Both the position numbers and the translations under genes were made by a program. A stretch of DNA of 18,394 nt from contig JBCBGC010000155.1 of assembly GCA_038527215.1 (NCBI GenBank), forward strand, positions 1 to 18,394, read 5' to 3'. The notes under the pieces were generated by a model. The model was not told the DNA's origin. It did no database searches and saw only the letters and a list, made by a program, of their open reading frames with translations. This stretch comes from JAWPMV01 sp038527215. GTDB taxonomy: Bacteria > Bacteroidota > Bacteroidia > J057. Positions 1 to 8,111 of the stretch are shown one piece after another. Positions within the stretch are counted from its first letter, which is position 1; the number at the start of each line of letters is the position of its first letter.

Positions 1-435
1 ATTGCTGCCTGGCCTGGCAAGATTCAGCCCGGTTCAGAAACAGATCATCTTTCAGCTTTTTGGGATGTCATGCCTACCTTATTGGATGTGGCTCAGCAGG
101 CGGCTCCTCAGGAAATCGACGGCTTGAGTTTTTTACCCACCTTGCTGGGCCAGGAACAAGCCCAGGAGCATGCTTTTCTCTATTGGGAATTTCCTGCCTA
201 TGGAGGACAGCAGGCGATCAGACAAGGGCCCTGGAAGGCGATTCGAAAATCTCTGATCAAAGGATCGCCAACGATTTCTTTGTACAACCTGGACCATGAT
301 ATTCAAGAACAAAACGATCTGGCGGATAGCTTGCCTGATAAAACCGCAGAACTTCTTGCCCTGATGCAAGGAGCTCATCAAGAGGCGCTCCTCCCCAAAT
401 TCCGTATGAAAGCCTTGGGAGATAGTCTCCCTTGA
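1..435 (+). CDS. Sulfatase (S1-type), C-terminal fragment, 5' end outside window
   Basis: The reading frame is open from the first base and ends at TGA 433-435, giving about 144 residues of a protein that begins upstream. The segment with PTLLDVAQQA, DGLSFLPTLLG, then LYWEFPAYGGQQAIRQGPWKAIR and SLYNLDHDIQEQNDLAD matches the C-terminal part of arylsulfatase-A-like enzymes, where a Y/F-W-E-F strand, an R-x-G-x-W-K-A strand and a 'LYdL..D..E.nnLA' segment are characteristic. The catalytic formylglycine motif would be upstream and cannot be seen, so activity is inferred. The gene leads directly into a GH20 lipoprotein gene 38 nt away on the same strand. It also shares the operon with a second sulfatase at 6336-7907, which suggests two different sulfate positions on one glycan. 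The fragment alone does not identify the subfamily or substrate. Confidence 0.88.
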   Translation: MAAWPGKIQPGSETDHLSAFWDVMPTLLDVAQQAAPQEIDGLSFLPTLLGQEQAQEHAFLYWEFPAYGGQQAIRQGPWKAIRKSLIKGSPTISLYNLDHDIQEQNDLADSLPDKTAELLALMQGAHQEALLPKFRMKALGDSLP

Positions 436-473
436 TATGCCTTCAACTCATGACAACTTTATTATCCTCAGTA

Positions 474-2075
474 ATGAAATACACCCTTTCACCCCTGACT
501 ATTTTTGCTGTTCTGTTCCTATGTGGGTTACTCGCTTGTACCCCTAAACCAGCCCCCGTGGCCCTTAATCTCGCAGATTATAGCATGATTCCTATGCCCG
601 TAAAAGCTGAAGCCAGCGGCAGTTCTTACGCCATTACCGGGGCCACCCANNNNNNNNNNACCCATATCTATGTGGATCAGGCTGACGAAGGCGCGATGCT
701 GGCTGCCCAGGGACTGCAGGACTTTTTAAAGGTGCCTACGGGATTTGAATTAGCCATCAAGGATGTGACTAGCCACAAGGGGCAAGACGGTATAGCCTTA
801 ACCCTGGATGGAGAAGCCTTCTCTTCCACGGAAGCCTACGAAATGGCGATCAGCGAAGAAGGAATCATGGTAAAAGCCGGTGGTCCGGCTGGGCTATTTT
901 ATGCCGTGCAAAGTTTGCGTCAACTGCTCCCGGCCCACGCAGAGAGAAGGAACCAGCAGCAAGGGCCCTGGCTCATTCCCAGTGGCATGATAGCTGATGC
1001 CCCCCGTTTTGCTTATCGCGGAGCCATGCTGGATGTCTCACGACACTTCTTTGGGGTCAATGATGTTAAACGATACATTGACTATCTGGCTATGTATAAA
1101 CTGAACTATCTGCACCTACACCTTTCGGATGATCAAGGCTGGCGGATTGAAATCAAGTCGCGACCAAAGCTGACAGAAATTGGCGGAAGTACCGAAGTAG
1201 GAGGAGGGGAAAGCGGATTCTACACGCAGGAGCAATATCAGGATATCGTGGCCTATGCTGCTGCGCGTTTTATCACCATCGTACCGGAGATTGACATTCC
1301 CGGCCATACCAATGCTGCGTTGGCTTCTTATGCGGAGCTGAATTGTGATGGAAAAGCGCCTAAACTCTACACGGGCACCGAAGTAGGATTTAGTACCCTG
1401 TGTACGGACAAAGAAGAAACCTATGCCTTCCTCGATGAGGTGATTGGCGAATTAGCCGCGATCACGCCTGGACCTTATATCCACATTGGTGGAGATGAGT
1501 CCCATGTTACCCCTATGGATAAGTATATCCCCTTTATCAATCGGGCCCAGGAAATCGTGGTCAAGCACGGAAAACAAGTCATGGGCTGGGACGAGATTGC
1601 CAACGCTACCCTGGTTGAAGGGGCAGTGGTTCAGTGGTGGGCCAATGTCAAAAACACCCAAATGGGTTTAGCGCAGGGGGCCAAAGTGCTCGTTTCTCCC
1701 GCTACCAAATCTTACCTGGATATGCAGTATGATTCTACTACCTATCTGGGGCTACATTGGGCGGCCTACATCGAGGTGGACGATGGATATAATTGGGAGC
1801 CTACCGACATGGTTGAAGGTCTCGATGAGGAGCAGATTCTAGGGATAGAAGCGCCCCTTTGGTCCGAAACGGTAACCAAGATGGATGAAATTGAATACAT
1901 GGTCTTTCCACGTTTACCCGGGATTGCTGAGATCGCCTGGTCTCCCCAGGAAAATCGGAACTGGGAGGAGTATCGCTTGAGATTGGCGGACCAAAAAGAA
2001 AGATTTGAAGCCCTGGATATCAATTATTATGCTTCTCCTCGGGTGCCCTGGAAAAAAGAAGATGCGCCCTTATAA
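474..2075 (+). CDS. GH20 beta-N-acetylhexosaminidase lipoprotein
   Basis: Predicted exo-hydrolase removing terminal beta-linked GlcNAc/GalNAc by substrate-assisted catalysis. I chose ATG 474 (533 residues) because it opens directly on a lipoprotein signal, MKYTLSPLTIF followed by a hydrophobic run and the lipobox LLAC. An in-frame ATG at 450 and a TTG at 432 would only add a polar leader. A GH20b-type N-terminal alpha/beta domain (about residues 50-165) precedes the (beta/alpha)8 barrel, which begins near RGAMLDVSRHFF and contains LHLHLSDDQGW. The catalytic pair is the Asp-Glu of HIGGDES (Asp341, Glu342, counting the four residues spanning the N gap). Aromatic subsite segments VVQWWA, APLWSE and IAWSP are present. 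Length is normal for a single-domain GH20. Ten Ns at 650-659 interrupt the N-terminal domain, but the frame stays open. Spacing to the GH29 gene is 9 nt, consistent with one operon. Confidence 0.93.
   Translation: MKYTLSPLTIFAVLFLCGLLACTPKPAPVALNLADYSMIPMPVKAEASGSSYAITGATXXXXTHIYVDQADEGAMLAAQGLQDFLKVPTGFELAIKDVTSHKGQDGIALTLDGEAFSSTEAYEMAISEEGIMVKAGGPAGLFYAVQSLRQLLPAHAERRNQQQGPWLIPSGMIADAPRFAYRGAMLDVSRHFFGVNDVKRYIDYLAMYKLNYLHLHLSDDQGWRIEIKSRPKLTEIGGSTEVGGGESGFYTQEQYQDIVAYAAARFITIVPEIDIPGHTNAALASYAELNCDGKAPKLYTGTEVGFSTLCTDKEETYAFLDEVIGELAAITPGPYIHIGGDESHVTPMDKYIPFINRAQEIVVKHGKQVMGWDEIANATLVEGAVVQWWANVKNTQMGLAQGAKVLVSPATKSYLDMQYDSTTYLGLHWAAYIEVDDGYNWEPTDMVEGLDEEQILGIEAPLWSETVTKMDEIEYMVFPRLPGIAEIAWSPQENRNWEEYRLRLADQKERFEALDINYYASPRVPWKKEDAPL
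650..659. other. Assembly gap of ten Ns inside the GH20 gene
   Basis: Ten consecutive Ns lie in the N-terminal domain of the GH20 gene. The left flank ends in ACCCA and the right flank begins with ACCCA. Merging the two copies deletes 15 positions, keeps the frame and gives the continuous protein segment AITGATHIYVDQ. This suggests that two contigs met at a 5-nt overlap and that no real sequence is missing. That reading is inference; the Ns are what the sequence shows. Confidence 0.97.
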
Positions 2076-2084
2076 GGTCTGATC

Positions 2085-4124
2085 ATGCAACGTCTACTCC
2101 TACTTTTTTGCCTGTTGGGAAGCCTGGCCTGTAATCCGGTTTCTCCACCTGCCCCTGTATTGCCTATCCCCAGTGAACGCCAACTCGCCTGGCAGGAGTT
2201 GGAATTCTATGGGTTTGTTCACTTCAATATGAACACCTTCTCCAATATGGAATGGGGCTTTGGCGATGAACAACCCAGCCAATTTAATCCTACAGCACTG
2301 GATTGCCGGCAATGGGCCCGGGTTTGCAAAGAGGCAGGCATGAAAGGCATCATCCTCACCGCCAAGCATCATGATGGTTTTTGCCTTTGGCCTTCCGCAT
2401 ATACCGAGCATTCCGTAAAGAATTCCCCCTGGAAGGAAGGCAAAGGAGATGTGCTAAAAGATCTTTCTGAAGCCTGCCAGGAGTACGGGTTAAAATTTGG
2501 GGTCTACCTTTCTCCCTGGGACCGTAATCATGCGGAATACGGTAAGCCGGAATATGTAAGCTATTTCCGCAACCAATTGCGGGAGCTGCTCACGAACTAC
2601 GGGGAGGTATTCGAAGTCTGGTTTGACGGGGCCAATGGCGGCACCGGCTATTATGGGGGAGCAAATGAAGAAAGAAGGGTGGACAAAAAGGCTTATTACG
2701 ATTGGCCTAATACGTTTCCCATCATACGGGAATTACAACCGCAAGCCGTGATTTTTGGGGATGCAGGATTGGATGTACGCTGGGTAGGAAATGAGCACGG
2801 TTTTGCTTACCCCACTACCTGGTCCAACCTGATGCGAGACAGCGTTTATGCGGGCATGCCCGAGTACGCGGCTCGGTACTCCTCTGGTCAGGAAAACGGC
2901 TCGCATTGGGTACCGGCTGAAGCAGATGTTTCCATACGTCCTGGTTGGTATTATCATCCCTATGAGGATCATAAGGTAAAAACCTTGCCTCACCTGATGG
3001 ACATTTTTTATAAATCCGTGGGGCAGAATGCCAGTTTATTGCTGAATCTTCCGGTGGATGACCGCGGGCTTGTCCACGAGCACGACGTGGCAGCCCTGCA
3101 AGCCATGGCGGCAAAAATCAAGGAAGATTTTGCGGAAGATTTGGCTCCGGGGAATCAGGTTGCCGCCACCCCAGAACGCGGCAGAGGATACGAGGCTACC
3201 CGATTATTGGATAACAATTATCAAACCTATTGGGCAACGCCAGACGATAGCCTGCAGGCAACTATCCAACTAGCCTTTAAGGCACCAACCAGCCTAAATC
3301 GCCTGGTACTTCAGGAGTATACGGCCCTTGGTCAGCGCGTCAAAGCATTTGAGGTATGGGGCCAAACGGATGGGAGCTGGCATAAAATCGCCACTGAAAC
3401 CACCATAGGCTATAAGCGGATCATGCGTTTCCCCGAGCAGAAAATATCCGCTATAAAAGTGAAAATTCTGGATGCTAAAGGCTCTCCGGCTTTGAGCAAG
3501 TTAGCGGTTTATCATGCTCCGCCCTTACTGTATCCGCCCCGGATTCTTCGAGACCGCGAGGATATGGTCAGCATATCGGCTGCAGATGAACAATTGGAGG
3601 TATACTACAGCCTGGATGGAGGCGAATTTGTCCGGTATGAGGCCCCTTTTTCTTACCCCCAATCCGGAACCATTACCGCTTATGTAGCAAAGGCTGATCT
3701 GAAAGGACTAGAAGCCAGCCTAAAGATTGGGCCTTCCCGAGCGGCCTGGCAATTCAAAGAAAAGCTGGAAAATGCCAACCTCATTCTGGATGGCAAAACG
3801 GAAACCTGGTCTGAACTACCTGCCGGAAAGTTAACGGTAGACTTAGGAAAACCTATGACGATCGAGGGCATCAGCTATCTGCCTATGCAAGCCCGATGGA
3901 TCAAGGGCTTTGTGCAGGCTTATACCGTTGAGGTCAGTCTGAATGGTCGCAGTTGGCAGAAGGTTGCCGAAGGGGAATTTGCCAATATCGCGCGCAGTCC
4001 GGTCTTGCAGACCGTAGAATTTGCGCCCACGACTTGTCGCTGGGTGCGTTTTGTTTCTCGAAAAACAATAGACGATCAAGTACCAACGATTGCCGAATTT
4101 GATGTATTGATTCCTGCCTCTTAA
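2085..4124 (+). CDS. GH29 alpha-L-fucosidase lipoprotein with F5/8 type C-like domains
   Basis: Predicted exo-alpha-L-fucosidase of 679 residues, acting with retention of configuration. The N-terminus is a short lipoprotein signal (MQRLLLLFCLLGSLAC). The catalytic barrel covers roughly residues 30-350. It shows the GH29 hallmarks FVHFNMNTFSNMEWGFG, GIILTAKHHDGFCLWPS, YGLKFGVYLSPWDRN and VWFDGANGG, whose Asp181 is at the family's nucleophile position. The acid/base residue is not assigned. After the barrel come a discoidin-like beta domain (about 355-475, LLDNNYQTYWA), a short Ig-like segment resembling the chitobiase C-terminal domain (about 480-545, YYSLDGGEFVRYEAPF) and a second discoidin-like domain (about 552-679). 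The EWG-x-G-x-x-P-x-x-FNP pattern and appended modules recall GH29 subfamily B (alpha-1,3/1,4 fucosidases), but that subfamily call is inference. The gene starts 9 nt after GH20 and ends 10 nt before the DUF4838 gene. Confidence 0.92.
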   Translation: MQRLLLLFCLLGSLACNPVSPPAPVLPIPSERQLAWQELEFYGFVHFNMNTFSNMEWGFGDEQPSQFNPTALDCRQWARVCKEAGMKGIILTAKHHDGFCLWPSAYTEHSVKNSPWKEGKGDVLKDLSEACQEYGLKFGVYLSPWDRNHAEYGKPEYVSYFRNQLRELLTNYGEVFEVWFDGANGGTGYYGGANEERRVDKKAYYDWPNTFPIIRELQPQAVIFGDAGLDVRWVGNEHGFAYPTTWSNLMRDSVYAGMPEYAARYSSGQENGSHWVPAEADVSIRPGWYYHPYEDHKVKTLPHLMDIFYKSVGQNASLLLNLPVDDRGLVHEHDVAALQAMAAKIKEDFAEDLAPGNQVAATPERGRGYEATRLLDNNYQTYWATPDDSLQATIQLAFKAPTSLNRLVLQEYTALGQRVKAFEVWGQTDGSWHKIATETTIGYKRIMRFPEQKISAIKVKILDAKGSPALSKLAVYHAPPLLYPPRILRDREDMVSISAADEQLEVYYSLDGGEFVRYEAPFSYPQSGTITAYVAKADLKGLEASLKIGPSRAAWQFKEKLENANLILDGKTETWSELPAGKLTVDLGKPMTIEGISYLPMQARWIKGFVQAYTVEVSLNGRSWQKVAEGEFANIARSPVLQTVEFAPTTCRWVRFVSRKTIDDQVPTIAEFDVLIPAS

Positions 4125-4134
4125 TCTCTCGGTC

Positions 4135-6339
4135 ATGAAAGTTTTCCATGCTCCCATTTTGTGCTGCTGCATTTGCTGGATAAGCCTGAACGCCTGTAGG
4201 CCTGGTGGAAAACTGACCATCGGCAGCGGTTCGGATCAAGTCTGTCAGATGATGCTGGAAGGGAGTTTTCGTGAACCAGAACTCTTCGAAGCTGGGGAGG
4301 TCTTGCAAAAGTATATAGCGGCCATTTCTGGGGAGGAACTTTCCTGGGCAAAAATTGATGAGGAAGGGAGCGGTTTTTATTTGAGTATTGATGAGGAGTT
4401 GCCGAATCCACACACCGTTTTCTGGGAGGTAGGGAGTGATCGAATTAACATCAGGGCTGGGAGTAAAGAAGCCATGGTGAGCGCAGTTTACACTTTTCTG
4501 GAGGAAGGCCTGGGATACCGTTTTTTTCATCCTGAGGAGATCAGCGTGCCGCCCAAGAGCGCCCTAAGCCTGGATCGAGGAATTTCTTTCAGCTACACCC
4601 CTCCCGTAAAAATTCGGACCGTGCATTCTTCATTATTTTATGAGCAACCCAGCTTCGCCGCCGCTCATAAGGTAAGCACCGAAGCCTTTCCTTATTATGC
4701 CCCTTCAGCCCGGGTCCATACCTTTCACCGATTATTGCCATCCGAGGAGTTTTATGAAGCGCATCCGGAATATTACGCCTTGAGGAATGGCAAGCGCATC
4801 CCTACGCAGCTTTGTTTGACCCATCCGGAGGTCCTGAACATAGTCAAGGAGAGGGTGAGAAACCTGCTACCTGAAGCAGGGGAAGGTGGCGTCATTTCGG
4901 TAAGTCAGGACGACAATACCCAGTACTGTCAGTGTGATCAATGCGAAGCCATCCATCAGGAAGAGCAAGCTGCTTCGGGCAGCCTTATCCACTTTGTCAA
5001 TGCCGTAGCCGAGGCCTTTCCGGAAATCAATATCTCTACCCTGGCTTACCAGTATAGCCGTAAGGCACCCGCCAAGGTGAAACCCCGCTCAAATGTCCTC
5101 ATCACCTTATGCTCCATCGAATGTGATCGGAGCAAACCCATTGCCCAGGGCTGCCAGGAATTTACGGAAGACCTGCAAGCCTGGGCCGCGCTGACCGATA
5201 ACATCAGGATATGGGATTATACTACCCAGTTCACCAATTTCCTGGCCCCTTTTCCCAACCTGCGGACCCTGCAACCCAACCTGCAGTTGTTTGTTGACAA
5301 CAACGCCCAATGGGTGTTTGAGCAGCATAGCCGGCAGCCCAGTGAGTTGTTTGCCCTCCGTTCCTACCTCCTGGCCAAATTACTTTGGAACCCCTCCCTT
5401 TCACCGGAGGCAGTCATGCAGGAATTTTCCGCTGGATACTACCAGGATGCAGCTCCGGAGATCATGCGGTACGTGGATTGGATTCATAACGAAATGGAAA
5501 AGGACAGCAGCTTTTTCCTCTTTTTGTATGGCGATCCTTCTCAAGCATTTGGTAGCTATTTGCGTCCTGATTTATTGCTGGCTTACGACAGTCTTTTTGC
5601 TACGGCCGCTGAAAAGGTGAAGGCTAGTCCAAAACTGCTGAGCCGGGTATCGGAGGCCCGACTGGGCGTAGACTATGCCATCCTCGAGCTAGGCAAAACC
5701 CAGGCGCGGGAAGCCTGGGCTGATGCTACGTGGACGATTCCAAAGCGGCTCAATCGTTTTGAACGGACGACCCGGGAGGCAGGCATCACCGCCATGAATG
5801 AAATGCGTCTTACCGTAGCGGAGTATTTGGCGGCCACGCGTCAAACCTTTCAGCAGGCCCAGCAGGAGAATCTGGCCCACCAGGCCAAAGTCGAATTACG
5901 GACCAAGCCCAAAAAATACGCAGGAGAGGATCCCCAGGCCTTGACCGATGGGGCTTTTGGGGGGCTGAGCTTCTACGCCAATTGGCTGGGATTCGAAGGC
6001 AATGATGCTGAGGTTGTGGTGGACCTAGGGCAGGAAATATCCTGCTCGGAGGTATCTCTCAACTTTTTACAGGTTACCAACCATATCGTCTTTTTTCCGC
6101 TTGAAGTAGAACTTTGGACTGGAGAAAAAGCGGGACGGAAACTAGGGTCCCTGGAGAACCAACATCCCTTATCACCTGCGAGCAAGATCAATGACATCCA
6201 ATCCTTTGATTTTTCCTTCCCTACTCAGAAAATACGTTTCCTCCGACTGAGGGCAACCAACATGAAGGCTGCCCCAGTATGGCATAACGCAGCCGGGCTA
6301 CCCGCCTGGATTTTCCTCGATGAAATTGTGGTACGATGA
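4135..6339 (+). CDS. DUF4838 lipoprotein, candidate GH163-type endo-beta-N-acetylglucosaminidase
   Basis: A 734-residue secreted protein. It starts with a cysteine-rich hydrophobic signal and a lipobox-like LNAC, so it is probably a lipoprotein. An N-terminal alpha/beta domain (about 30-150) resembles those preceding GH20/GH67-type barrels. The core (about 185-450) carries the DUF4838 signature: HTFHRLLPSEEFYEAHPEYYAL, then VISVSQDDN (Ser257-Asn261) followed by the tight cysteine cluster CQCDQC, then a W-D-Y-T segment. A C-terminal discoidin-like domain follows from about residue 600. From family knowledge, PF16126/DUF4838 includes the GH163 enzyme BT1044, which releases complex N-glycans by cleaving the chitobiose core. 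Whether this homologue has that activity is inference, because many DUF4838 members are uncharacterised. Its position between a fucosidase and a sulfatase supports a role in glycoprotein-glycan breakdown. Its TGA stop overlaps the next ATG. Confidence 0.8.
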   Translation: MKVFHAPILCCCICWISLNACRPGGKLTIGSGSDQVCQMMLEGSFREPELFEAGEVLQKYIAAISGEELSWAKIDEEGSGFYLSIDEELPNPHTVFWEVGSDRINIRAGSKEAMVSAVYTFLEEGLGYRFFHPEEISVPPKSALSLDRGISFSYTPPVKIRTVHSSLFYEQPSFAAAHKVSTEAFPYYAPSARVHTFHRLLPSEEFYEAHPEYYALRNGKRIPTQLCLTHPEVLNIVKERVRNLLPEAGEGGVISVSQDDNTQYCQCDQCEAIHQEEQAASGSLIHFVNAVAEAFPEINISTLAYQYSRKAPAKVKPRSNVLITLCSIECDRSKPIAQGCQEFTEDLQAWAALTDNIRIWDYTTQFTNFLAPFPNLRTLQPNLQLFVDNNAQWVFEQHSRQPSELFALRSYLLAKLLWNPSLSPEAVMQEFSAGYYQDAAPEIMRYVDWIHNEMEKDSSFFLFLYGDPSQAFGSYLRPDLLLAYDSLFATAAEKVKASPKLLSRVSEARLGVDYAILELGKTQAREAWADATWTIPKRLNRFERTTREAGITAMNEMRLTVAEYLAATRQTFQQAQQENLAHQAKVELRTKPKKYAGEDPQALTDGAFGGLSFYANWLGFEGNDAEVVVDLGQEISCSEVSLNFLQVTNHIVFFPLEVELWTGEKAGRKLGSLENQHPLSPASKINDIQSFDFSFPTQKIRFLRLRATNMKAAPVWHNAAGLPAWIFLDEIVVR

Positions 6340-7907
6340 AACACCCCTGGATATCTTTGCTGGTTATACTCAGTCTCCTTCTGACTAGCCCTTCCTGTCA
6401 AGAACAGCAAGCAAAGGAGGCCTCCCTGCCAAACATTATTTATGTCCTGGCGGATGACATGGGCTTTGGCGACCTAGGCGCCTTTAATCCGAATAGTGCC
6501 ATCCCCACGCCCAATCTTGACCGCCTGGCCAGGGAGGGCCTGATGGGCGTAGATGCACATAGTTCTTCCGCCGTATGTACCCCCACGCGCTACAGCACCC
6601 TGACGGGTCGCTATAGCTGGCGGAGCGAATTAAAGCAGGGCGTACTGACCGGTAAATCCAAAGCGATGATCCCGCCTTCGCGTACGACAGTAGCCTCTAT
6701 GCTAAAAACCCGGGGCTACCAGACCGCTTTTATTGGCAAGTGGCACCTGGGGTGGAATTGGGGATTAAAGGATACGGCGAATTTTGGGGGGAGCGGCTGG
6801 AATCCCGAGGATTTTGAGAATCTGGATTTTTCTCAGCCGGTCACCCATACCCCCAATGATCTGGGCTTTGATGAAGCTTATGGGATTTCTGGTTCCCTGG
6901 ATATGGCGCCCTACGTGTATGTCCGCAATGGGCAGATCACTGCAGCCGTGGACTCGGTAACTGTCAACAAGGATAAATACACCTGGTGGAGAGAAGGGCC
7001 CACTGCGAGTGATTTCGTGCATGAGCAGGTGACGCCCAACTTTTTTCATCGGTCTCTGGATGTCATCAGTCAGTATGATGCCACCCAACCGTATTTCCTG
7101 TACCTGGCTTTACCTTCTCCTCATACGCCTATTTTACCGACGGAGGATTGGTTGGGCAAAAGTGGCATCAATCCCTATGCGGATTTTATCATGATGATCG
7201 ACCACTATATCGGCAAGATGATGTTCTTACTCGAAGAAAAGGGGCAAGCCGAAAACACCCTGTTCATTTTTACCACCGATAATGGCTGTTCTCCTGAAGC
7301 TGACTTCGATCTGCTGGCCTCTTTTGGACATGATCCGCAGGCAGGCGGAAGAGGGCATAAGGCGGATATATATGAAGGCGGACATCATGTACCCTATATA
7401 GCCCGCTGGCCTCAGCAAATCGCGGCTGGCCAGGTATTTGAGGGGCTAATTTCCTGCACGGATCTCATGGCCACTTGTGCAGAGATCACAGGCTATTCAC
7501 TGAGCGAAGCAGAAGCGGAAGATAGCTACAGCCTGCTTCCGGTTTTCACCAATCAAGTGGAAGCCTTCCAACGCAAAAACCTGATTTCTCATTCCGTCAA
7601 TGGTCAGTTTTCTTACCGAGAAGGACCCTGGAAATTTATTGCTTGTCCCGGCTCAGGAGGCTGGAGTTTTCCCACAGCCAAAGATGCGGAACGACTGGAT
7701 AGCTTACCAGCCTATCAGCTCTATCAATTGGCTCAAGATCCCGGGGAAACTGAAAATCTCTTTTTGCAGGAATCTTCCCGAAGTCGCCACATGATGGATA
7801 GCCTGGTCAGTCAGATCGCGCGAGGAAGGACCACGCCTGGACCCGCTCAGAAGAATGATGCAGGCAAGGATTCCTGGCCCCAATGGGAAGCGCTCTTGCC
7901 TTATTGA
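6336..7907 (+). CDS. Sulfatase (S1 family), formylglycine type, exported
   Basis: A complete 523-residue sulfatase that hydrolyses sulfate esters, most likely on a carbohydrate given its operon. The N-terminus is a hydrophobic signal ending in TSPSC. This is an imperfect lipobox, so a lipoprotein anchor is likely but not certain. The catalytic cysteine is Cys81 in CTPTRYSTLTGR, the C-x-P-x-R motif oxidised to formylglycine by a maturase encoded elsewhere. Metal-site segments are LADDMGFGD (Asp40, Asp41) and TTDNG. Further active-site segments are GKWHLGW and PSPHTP, followed by the conserved GGRGHKADIYEGGHHVPYIAR. The C-terminal strand domain has SYREGPWKFIA and LYQLAQDPGETENL, like the fragment at 1-435. 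The start ATG overlaps the DUF4838 stop codon (ATGA), which indicates translational coupling. This is the last gene of the glycan operon. Subfamily and sulfate position cannot be told from sequence alone. Confidence 0.94.
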   Translation: MKHPWISLLVILSLLLTSPSCQEQQAKEASLPNIIYVLADDMGFGDLGAFNPNSAIPTPNLDRLAREGLMGVDAHSSSAVCTPTRYSTLTGRYSWRSELKQGVLTGKSKAMIPPSRTTVASMLKTRGYQTAFIGKWHLGWNWGLKDTANFGGSGWNPEDFENLDFSQPVTHTPNDLGFDEAYGISGSLDMAPYVYVRNGQITAAVDSVTVNKDKYTWWREGPTASDFVHEQVTPNFFHRSLDVISQYDATQPYFLYLALPSPHTPILPTEDWLGKSGINPYADFIMMIDHYIGKMMFLLEEKGQAENTLFIFTTDNGCSPEADFDLLASFGHDPQAGGRGHKADIYEGGHHVPYIARWPQQIAAGQVFEGLISCTDLMATCAEITGYSLSEAEAEDSYSLLPVFTNQVEAFQRKNLISHSVNGQFSYREGPWKFIACPGSGGWSFPTAKDAERLDSLPAYQLYQLAQDPGETENLFLQESSRSRHMMDSLVSQIARGRTTPGPAQKNDAGKDSWPQWEALLPY

Positions 7908-7948
7908 GGAATTTCCAGACCCGAAGGTCCAAAGCAATGTACTTTTTC

Positions 7949-7984
7949 TCCTGGGCCTCATACCAGGAAGATAATACGTTTTTT
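7949..7984 (+). terminator. Weak candidate terminator after the glycan operon
   Basis: A 6-bp stem (TCCTGG 7949-7954 with CCAGGA 7963-7968, 8-nt loop) is followed ten bases later by six Ts at 7979-7984. The stem is short and too far from the T-run for a classical intrinsic terminator. I list it only because some boundary is expected between the sulfatase gene and the regulator promoter. Confidence 0.22.
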
Positions 7985-8026
7985 GCGTTCCATGACTCGG
8001 TTTCAGCCTGAGTTTGGCAAGCCTTC

Positions 8027-8060
8027 TTGAGGTGAGCCTGAATGAGCTTTGCTACTTTTG
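8027..8060 (+). promoter_or_regulatory. Candidate Bacteroidota-type promoter for the TetR operon
   Basis: TACTTTTG at 8053-8060 is an exact match to the Bacteroidota -7 consensus TAnnTTTG. A TTG at 8027-8029 could serve as the -33 element, though its 23-nt spacing is a few bases longer than usual. Transcription would start near 8066, about 45 nt before the regulator ATG and immediately upstream of the palindrome at 8069-8088. That is a good arrangement for repression. This is inference from motif matching. Confidence 0.42.
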
Positions 8061-8068
8061 TCCTGATT

Positions 8069-8088
8069 TTTAGTCAGTATTGACTAAA
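8069..8088. promoter_or_regulatory. 20-bp palindrome, probable TetR-family operator
   Basis: TTTAGTCA (8069-8076) and TGACTAAA (8081-8088) are perfect inverted repeats around a 4-bp centre, GTAT. The site is centred about 33 bp upstream of the TetR-family start codon, just downstream of the best promoter candidate. Its size and symmetry suit a TetR-family dimer. Autoregulation and control of the downstream acyl-CoA genes are inferred. I noticed no second copy in the window. Confidence 0.55.
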
Positions 8089-8111
8089 TCATTTGTCTTG
8101 TTTATCTTGCC

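Noticed and set aside
432..473. Upstream TTG (432) or ATG (450) as the GH20 start
   Set aside because: Both place polar residues before an otherwise standard lipoprotein signal that begins at ATG 474.
3934..4530. Minus-strand ORF of 198 codons across the GH29/DUF4838 junction
   Set aside because: It overlaps two clear plus-strand genes antisense and has no recognisable motifs.
7809..8090. Minus-strand open stretch with protein-like composition (LIQAHLKKACQTQAETESW ...) covering the intergenic region and the sulfatase 3' end
   Set aside because: It has no ATG, GTG or TTG start in frame, overlaps the sulfatase coding end and the promoter/operator, and has no family I recognise. It could be a gene relic, but the support is too thin to list.
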